DNA of 11,576 nt from Sulfurospirillum sp. GTDB lineage: Bacteria > Campylobacterota > Campylobacteria > Campylobacterales > QNZT01. Positions within the stretch are counted from its first letter, which is position 1, and each line of letters starts with the position of its first letter. The stretch lies in NCBI GenBank assembly GCA_003978455.1, contig QNZT01000036.1, positions 1-11,576 on the forward strand, given 5' to 3'. The notes below the pieces were generated by a model. That model had not been told where the DNA came from and made no database searches. It saw nothing but the letters and a program-made list of their open reading frames with translations. Positions 7,542 to 11,576 of this stretch are shown here, one piece after another. The position numbers and the translations under genes are program-made.

Positions 7542-7933
7542 TTGGCGATCTCCAGATGTACGTCGGCATGGAGGTCATCGATACGCTTGACCCTCAGACG
7601 TTTGATTTTAAGGCTGGAGTTCTCTATCTTGCGCAGCAGTGCATTGAGTTTTTGTGCATCGAGCCCCTCAAACTCCAGAATCTTCTCTTTTGTTTTGTCA
7701 AGCTCTCTAGAAGGCTTCGCAATTCGTTTCAACGTCTCCAGAAGGCGTCGGTTTGCCCTCTTGTCGGCAAAACGTTTTTTCAACTGCCCGATCTCTTTCG
7801 CCTCTTTTTCAAATGTCATCAACTGCTCTTTTTGTGCCACAAACTCAGCCCTGGCATTTTGCTTTATATTGTACAACAGCAAGATGAGCAAAAAAGAGAT
7901 CAATGCGAAGAGCAAAATATTTTTCTGACTCAT
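7538..7933 (-). CDS. GspM-like inner-membrane T2SS protein
   Basis: A 131-residue protein with a short cytoplasmic N-terminus, one membrane segment (about 5-21), a charged helical/coiled-coil stretch (about 30-95, rich in K, E, R) and a C-terminal part ending in RIDDLHADVHLEIAK that fits a small ferredoxin-like fold. This layout is that of GspM/PilO proteins, which pair with GspL in the inner-membrane platform. Sequence identity within this family is generally low, so the call relies on topology, size and its position directly after the GspL-like gene. The start ATG overlaps the GspL stop (ATGA), and no strong ribosome site of its own is visible, consistent with coupled translation. Confidence 0.65.
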   Translation of the reverse strand: MSQKNILLFALISFLLILLLYNIKQNARAEFVAQKEQLMTFEKEAKEIGQLKKRFADKRANRRLLETLKRIAKPSRELDKTKEKILEFEGLDAQKLNALLRKIENSSLKIKRLRVKRIDDLHADVHLEIAK

Positions 7934-8844
7934 ACAGCGATCTTCACTTCTACGGATCTATCGTCTGTGTTGCTGTCAAGAAGTTTAAATTTTCCCGACA
8001 ACAGACGCTTCAGCTCCTGCGCTCTTTGCCTGTTAGGCACCGCAAACGACACTGTTGCCGTTTTATCATCTATATCCATTTTGCTGATATACTCCTTCTC
8101 TTTTAGCGGGATTCTGGAGAGCGAAAAGAGTGTCTGACGAATCTTTTTCTGCTTCTGAAAGGTTTTGAAAAGGCTCTGTTTGATGCTGTTGAGCTGCATG
8201 GTCGTAGGAGGCAGATCATACTTTCGGATCAGCTCACTTTTAGCTTCTTCCAGTTTTGCAGCCTCTTTTTGATAATCCACATATTCGAGGATATTGGCGC
8301 TCACAAAAAGCAGCACTGCCGCAGCAAGATAGAAAAATGTTCGCCGATCCATCACTTCAACATCCAGAGAACCCAGTTTCACTTTATGCGATGTCGGTTT
8401 GATTAGTTTCGGATCACTGCAGTTACGGGGGATCTGCATCAGCAATCCGTTCAGATTGACCAGTGAACTCTCATCATCGATACTGCAACATGCATCCAGT
8501 GAAGCACACTCATACTGTGCAAACCGGACACTCTGTACTTTGGCACTGCCTGTAAAATATCTTTCCAGTTTCTGCGCTATCTCTTCACGATCATACGCGA
8601 TCAGTATAAATTCACCCTCCCCCGCAGGAATCACTTCGTAACTGTACGCTCCCTCAGGCAAGCTCCCTTCAAAAACCGACTCTGCAAGTTTCTTCGCTTC
8701 TCCCGCCCGTTTCACAGGCAGCGATACCTTTTTGACCCAGTAAAACTGCGGTGATAAAATCACATCAAAGGTACCCTGGTTCTGCACGGTTGCACGGCTG
8801 TGCAGGAAAAAAAGCTGTGCTCTATTTTGAAACAGATTCTTCAA
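7930..8844 (-). CDS. GspL-like inner-membrane T2SS protein
   Basis: About 304 residues, shorter than typical GspL (about 400). A cytoplasmic domain of about 165 residues contains SPQFYWVKKVSLPVK and FEGSLPEGAYSYEV and precedes a single membrane segment (FFYLAAAVLLFVSANILEYV). A coiled-coil stretch (about 190-235) and a C-terminal periplasmic domain follow (from about SRIPLKEKEYISKMDID to VEVKIAV), the usual order for GspL, which links the GspE ATPase to GspM. The cytoplasmic domain is reduced and divergent; it has three cysteines close together (one, then a CC pair). There is no ATG near the start. TTG at 8844 is chosen because an AAGAGG site lies ten bases upstream; TTG at 8853 is possible but has that site almost abutting it. 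Either start overlaps the end of the gspK-like gene. Confidence 0.7.
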   Translation of the reverse strand: MKNLFQNRAQLFFLHSRATVQNQGTFDVILSPQFYWVKKVSLPVKRAGEAKKLAESVFEGSLPEGAYSYEVIPAGEGEFILIAYDREEIAQKLERYFTGSAKVQSVRFAQYECASLDACCSIDDESSLVNLNGLLMQIPRNCSDPKLIKPTSHKVKLGSLDVEVMDRRTFFYLAAAVLLFVSANILEYVDYQKEAAKLEEAKSELIRKYDLPPTTMQLNSIKQSLFKTFQKQKKIRQTLFSLSRIPLKEKEYISKMDIDDKTATVSFAVPNRQRAQELKRLLSGKFKLLDSNTDDRSVEVKIAV

Positions 8845-9817
8845 TACGGTCAATCCTCTTATGTATTAGGTCGTAGCTGAAACGCAACTCATTCTCAACT
8901 GACTGGGCACCCAAAGTAAGGTTACATTTTATCAGATACTTACTTTTTGTCTTATTTAAATCAAATTGGCTGATTCTGAAAAGATTTTTTATCTTCATGA
9001 GTTCAGGATCGGACGCAAGCGTCTCACTCTTTTTTGAGAAGAGTGCACAGTAGTCTGTCTCTCCTCCCAGCATATGGGCAGGCAGGATATAACTGAAAAC
9101 AGACTTCTCTTCGGTATCGGATCCCGATAGCGCTGTCATCGTATTGCAGTCGAGCATCTGCTCTGTACGGTTGGTATCACCAAACCAAAACACCTCTTCC
9201 ACTATATCCCTGTTCAGCCTGAATACATTTTTATCCGAACTAAGCTGATAGTATCGGTCAAATATCTTTTTGAGATGGTTGTAACTGTAAATCTTGCCCT
9301 GCGCAAAATCGATATCTTCAGAGGCGATCTCCGTCTCGCCGCCCAGTTCCATATCATCCCTGTCCACAGTATCAAGCAACAGATCTATCATGAGATGCTT
9401 GTCCCTGATCTCATACTGATCCAGAAAACGGTTCAGAGGACGGCATAGAATCTCGGTAGAGAGATTGAGATCACAGTTCCCTTCCGCCGGTAAAAGCTGT
9501 ACCAGGATCGCATTTAGATTGAGCTTTTTCATATACGACTCCATCTCGAACCCGACTGTCAAGCCCGTTTTGGGCTCCGGAAACGGGGGAATATCTATCC
9601 CCAGCAACGTTTCCAGTGCTTCGGATTTTTTAACCTCTTTGGTCATCTCTTTTAAAATAGCGGTAAAATCTTTGAATGTAAGCGAAAACTGATTTTGCGC
9701 ATCGATATTGGCGACAGTGGCAAAACTCTTTTGCGATATCGAAAGGGTATAGAGCACCAGCGCTGTAATCACCGCAATAAAGCCCAGTGTCATCATCAAA
9801 ACTATTGCTTTTTTCAT
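8822..9817 (-). CDS. GspK-like minor pseudopilin
   Basis: A 331-residue protein starting MKKAIVLMM with a hydrophobic N-terminal helix (about residues 4-24) and no glutamate at the position equivalent to E5, as is typical of GspK, the large tip pseudopilin. Size also fits GspK. The body has a motif LLLDTVDRDDMELGGETE (about 146-163) followed by YSYNHLKKIFDRYY, which resembles the GspK pattern of D-x-x-D...G-A-E...Y...N...EL. Five cysteines are present. The probable peptidase site is after KKA or, less likely, after TLG (residue 12). A GTG at 9838 would add seven residues; neither start has a clear Shine-Dalgarno, and the ATG is preferred because it gives a normal short positively charged leader. 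It is the first gene of the minus-strand operon, divergent from gspG. Confidence 0.7.
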   Translation of the reverse strand: MKKAIVLMMTLGFIAVITALVLYTLSISQKSFATVANIDAQNQFSLTFKDFTAILKEMTKEVKKSEALETLLGIDIPPFPEPKTGLTVGFEMESYMKKLNLNAILVQLLPAEGNCDLNLSTEILCRPLNRFLDQYEIRDKHLMIDLLLDTVDRDDMELGGETEIASEDIDFAQGKIYSYNHLKKIFDRYYQLSSDKNVFRLNRDIVEEVFWFGDTNRTEQMLDCNTMTALSGSDTEEKSVFSYILPAHMLGGETDYCALFSKKSETLASDPELMKIKNLFRISQFDLNKTKSKYLIKCNLTLGAQSVENELRFSYDLIHKRIDRIEESVSK

Positions 9818-9920
9818 AAATACTAAAGCTACTTTCACTATAATGTTGATCTTATTTTATAATAAGAAACTTAAATCAAACTATTTAAACTAATAGAAAC
9901 TTTTATTAAAGGAAATCTAT
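9818..9920. promoter_or_regulatory. Divergent gspK/gspG intergenic promoter region
   Basis: This very AT-rich spacer must carry the promoters for the minus-strand operon and for gspG. For gspG, TATAAT at 9858-9863 is a good -10 box with no clear -35, giving a leader of about 50 bases. On the minus strand the same stretch reads TTATTATAAAATAA, so an overlapping TATAAA box at about 9857-9862 could serve the operon; shared use of one AT-rich core would make the two promoters compete. Both assignments are tentative. Confidence 0.45.
9867..9901 (+). repeat. Four AAACT repeats at about 10-bp spacing
   Basis: AAACT occurs at 9867, 9878, 9887 and 9897, with start-to-start spacings of 11, 9 and 10 bases, in the gspG leader just downstream of its -10 box. 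Repeats in helical phase could be a regulator array or produce intrinsic bending. The AT-rich background makes chance occurrence possible. Confidence 0.4.
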
Positions 9921-10340
9921 ATGAGAAAAGCGTTTTCACTGATCGAAATCATGATCGTCATCATCATCCTCGGACTGCTTGCGGGTCTGGTTCTGCCCAA
10001 CCTTCTGGGACAGAGTGAACAGGCGAAGAAAAAGATTGTCTGTATCCAGATGCAAAGTATCAACGATGCACTGAAAAACTTCAAGCTCCAAAACGGTACC
10101 TACCCAAGTACGGAAGAAGGCATCAAAGCGCTGTTGGAAAATCCCGATCCCGAAAAGTACAAAAGTTACCCGGACGGCGGTTTTCTGGATGGTAAAGTGC
10201 CAGTCGATCCCTGGAAAAATCCTTACATCTACATCAACAACGACGGCGATATCGATATGATCTCACTGGGTGCCGACGGCAAAGAGGGCGGTACCAAAGA
10301 GAATGCCGACATCTCTTTCAAAAAGAGTTGCCAGCGTTAA
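9921..10340 (+). CDS. gspG: T2SS major pseudopilin GspG
   Basis: A 139-residue pseudopilin that builds the pseudopilus shaft. The prepilin leader is MRKA, cleaved before FSLIEIMIVIIILGLLAG, with the conserved glutamate at +5; the -1 residue is Ala, not the usual Gly. The mature body has the GspG hallmarks NGTYPSTEEGIKALL (about residues 57-71), VPVDPWKNPYIY (about 93-104) and the calcium-loop region SLGADGKEGGTKENADI, where N replaces one acidic residue often present (commonly G-E-D-A-D). Two cysteines (about 41 and 137) are present. The ATG has an AAAGGA site seven bases upstream. It is transcribed divergently from the rest of the locus, unlike the common order in which gspG follows gspF. 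It ends 15 bases before the convergent gene on its right. Confidence 0.95.
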   Translation: MRKAFSLIEIMIVIIILGLLAGLVLPNLLGQSEQAKKKIVCIQMQSINDALKNFKLQNGTYPSTEEGIKALLENPDPEKYKSYPDGGFLDGKVPVDPWKNPYIYINNDGDIDMISLGADGKEGGTKENADISFKKSCQR

Positions 10341-10355
10341 AGAGGCTGATCGTTA

Positions 10356-11339
10356 TCAGATCCCGAAACGGCTGCGGATTTTATGCTGCAGCCCTTCATC
10401 CTCTGTATAGACAAACAGATAGTTATACCCCAGCGTTTCAATCCCCTCAAGTATATCTTCATCACTCCGATAAAAAGTCGGATATTTCACCCCTTCCACT
10501 TTTGTTTTCGGAGGTACCATAACGATCGTTTTTGCCATCCAGTGCCCGATATCGGCTGCGTATTCACGTGCCTGTAAGATATCCTCCAGATTGTCACTCA
10601 GAATCACTACTTTATCGTTTTTCATCACTTCCTGAACGGAGGGCTCCCCCTCCAGAAACAGCGGTCTGAAATGTTTTGTATATGTCACCTTGTCGATACT
10701 GTACGGCAACTCGTACGCTTCACAAAATGCCACGGCACTGCGCAGGTGGTCGATGTGCAAAAAGGTCATCTGCTTATACTGGTAGATATATTTGTTGATT
10801 TTAAAAGTGGTTCGAAAGAGCGAATCGGCACTGACGATATGCCCCGGCGCACGTTTGTCATACACCTTTTTGTTTTTTCGCAGTGCTTTGAGCATACTTT
10901 CATCCGTACCGGCGAAAAGCCGTTTCCCGCTCTCCATGATGAGCGTAAACGCTTTTCTCCAGTCATCCGGTAAAATAGCGATATTGCTTTTTTGCTGCAA
11001 AATCATCTTCAGAAATGTCATCTGCTTTTCAGAAAGGAGCTCAAACGATGCATCCTCATCGGAAACAACATATCCGGCAAGTGAAAAAGCGGCTTCTTTT
11101 AGATCGGCAACTTTAAGCGCTGTGACATTCCGAAGCACACTTTCACACGTCTCATCTGCATAGACAACAGCACCTGCACCCTTTTGCACTGCCTCTTTCG
11201 CTTCAGAGAGATCCCTTACAAAACAGAGATCCTCTCCTTCGCATTCACGTGCATAAACCGTCGCACGGAACACTTCATGAGATACTCCGGTATGTGTCAC
11301 TGTTGCGTTGATACACGCTGCAATCGCTTCTATAGTCAT
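10356..11339 (-). CDS. Hypothetical protein, weak Mur-ligase/LpxD N-domain likeness
   Basis: A 327-residue soluble protein without a signal peptide or membrane segment. Residues about 1-90 have a pattern (YARECEGEDLCFVRDLSEAKEAVQKGAGAVVYAD) like the small N-terminal UDP-sugar-binding domain of MurE/MurF or LpxD: an 'x-x-G-D-L-F-V' strand followed by a helix and 'GA-x-A-V-V'. No G-x-x-G-K-T P-loop for Mur ligase ATP binding is visible, so it is not a normal ligase. The central and C-terminal parts (for example TFLHIDHLRSAVAFCEAYELPYS at about 192-214 and KVVILSDNLEDILQA at about 243-257) look like alternating strands and helices, perhaps a Rossmann-like fold. The ATG has a GGATGG site four bases upstream. 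It converges on gspG with a 15-base gap and lies 66 bases after the gene at the right edge. Function is not known; the Mur/LpxD likeness is a by-eye judgement. Confidence 0.6.
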   Translation of the reverse strand: MTIEAIAACINATVTHTGVSHEVFRATVYARECEGEDLCFVRDLSEAKEAVQKGAGAVVYADETCESVLRNVTALKVADLKEAAFSLAGYVVSDEDASFELLSEKQMTFLKMILQQKSNIAILPDDWRKAFTLIMESGKRLFAGTDESMLKALRKNKKVYDKRAPGHIVSADSLFRTTFKINKYIYQYKQMTFLHIDHLRSAVAFCEAYELPYSIDKVTYTKHFRPLFLEGEPSVQEVMKNDKVVILSDNLEDILQAREYAADIGHWMAKTIVMVPPKTKVEGVKYPTFYRSDEDILEGIETLGYNYLFVYTEDEGLQHKIRSRFGI

Positions 11340-11362
11340 TCTGCCATCCGTTTTTTCTATGT

Positions 11363-11368
11363 ATCATA
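11363..11368 (-). promoter_or_regulatory. Possible -10 box for the hypothetical gene
   Basis: TATGAT on the minus strand is one mismatch from TATAAT and lies 23 bases before the start codon, in the 66-base gap after the beta-barrel gene. No -35 box is evident. Read-through from the upstream gene is the alternative, as no clear terminator is seen in this gap. Confidence 0.3.
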
Positions 11369-11405
11369 GCAGATTTATGTTTCATTCTGACCAGATGCGC
11401 TACCG

Positions 11406-11576
11406 CTAAAATTTAAACCGTAGTGTGCCTGAAACAGAAGTCTGTTCATTGGATGCTTCAAGTGCCGGTGTCATCTGCGTAGCAGCCTGACGCTCCGTAA
11501 CCTTCGGTGCATAAACAACCGCCAGATCGATACCTGTCGTTTTTGTCAACTCATAAGACAAACCTGCGGTGATATG
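11406..11576 (-). CDS. Outer-membrane beta-barrel C-terminus, FadL/OMPP1-like (partial)
   Basis: Only the last 56 codons are in the window; the gene continues beyond the right edge. The sequence begins HITAGLSYELTKTTGIDLAVVYAP and ends VSGTLRFKF followed by TAG. The pattern of paired amphipathic strands (a glycine-aromatic start, 'T-x-x-x-x-D-L-A-V-V-Y') with a terminal phenylalanine is the C-terminal barrel signature recognised by the BAM machinery. The arrangement 'H-I-x-x-G-L-S-Y-x-L...L-x-x-x-Y...V-x-G-x-L-x-F-x-F' resembles the last strands of FadL/OMPP1/TodX transporters of hydrophobic compounds. The barrel assignment is fairly safe; the FadL family is a likely but unproven guess from so short a piece. 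Confidence 0.55.
   Translation of the reverse strand, partial: HITAGLSYELTKTTGIDLAVVYAPKVTERQAATQMTPALEASNEQTSVSGTLRFKF

Noticed and set aside
7421..8137. Plus-strand open frame of 238 codons opposite gspN/gspM/gspL
   Set aside because: It crosses three well-placed minus-strand genes, has low-complexity Leu/Ser/Phe-rich composition typical of an antisense shadow, and shows no recognisable domain.
10313..10327. CTCTTT / AAAGAG inverted repeat near the end of gspG, as a terminator
   Set aside because: It is inside the coding sequence, has a three-base loop and no following T run.
10346..10359. CTGAT-CGTT-ATCAG hairpin between convergent gspG and the hypothetical gene
   Set aside because: The stem is only five pairs with no T run on either strand; too weak to call a terminator.
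1..11576. CRISPR arrays, tRNA or rRNA genes, insertion sequences
   Set aside because: No regular direct repeats with spacers, no cloverleaf-like or rRNA sequence and no transposase were seen on either strand.

Overview
The window looks like chromosomal DNA of a Campylobacterota (formerly Epsilonproteobacteria) bacterium of the Sulfurovum/Sulfurimonas type. This assignment is an inference. It rests on the style of the pseudopilin leaders (K-A-F-S-L-I-E rather than K-G-F-T-L-I-E), the gene order of the secretion locus, and the AT-rich intergenic regions whose promoters show a -10 box but no clear -35 box. No rRNA, tRNA or other taxonomic marker is present.

Most of the window (about 1235-10340) is one type II secretion / type IV pilus-like locus. 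A tightly packed operon on the minus strand runs from right to left: a GspK-like minor pseudopilin, GspL-like, GspM-like, a GspN-like protein, GspC, the secretin GspD, the ATPase GspE and the platform protein GspF. The genes overlap or are separated by no more than 9 bases, so translation is probably coupled along the whole run. The major pseudopilin gspG is transcribed divergently from a short AT-rich intergenic region (about 9818-9920) that holds an iterated AAACT motif at roughly one helical turn. The minor pseudopilins H, I and J and the prepilin peptidase O are not in the window and must be elsewhere if the machine is complete. Together the products form an outer-membrane channel (D), an inner-membrane platform (C, F, L, M, perhaps N), a cytoplasmic motor (E) and a pseudopilus (G, K). 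The cargo is not evident. In Campylobacter the related cts genes serve DNA uptake, so a role in transformation cannot be excluded.

Left flank (1-1234): the 3' part of an AT-richer gene with two tandem DUF1566 modules on the plus strand converges on a short, probably truncated RhuM-family gene on the minus strand. The RhuM start region carries a TATAAT box followed at once by an 8-bp inverted repeat whose loop contains the Shine-Dalgarno sequence, which suggests an operator or an RNA hairpin. An AT-rich 14-bp perfect inverted repeat separates RhuM from the end of gspF.

Right flank (10356-11576): a hypothetical protein with a weak resemblance to the N-terminal domain of Mur ligases/LpxD converges on gspG. 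It is followed at the edge by the 3' end of a gene for an outer-membrane beta-barrel, probably of the FadL/OMPP1 type.

I found no clear evidence of a wholly new multi-gene system. The most interesting points are the reordered T2SS locus, the two small regulatory-looking sequence structures, and the unassigned protein beside gspG.
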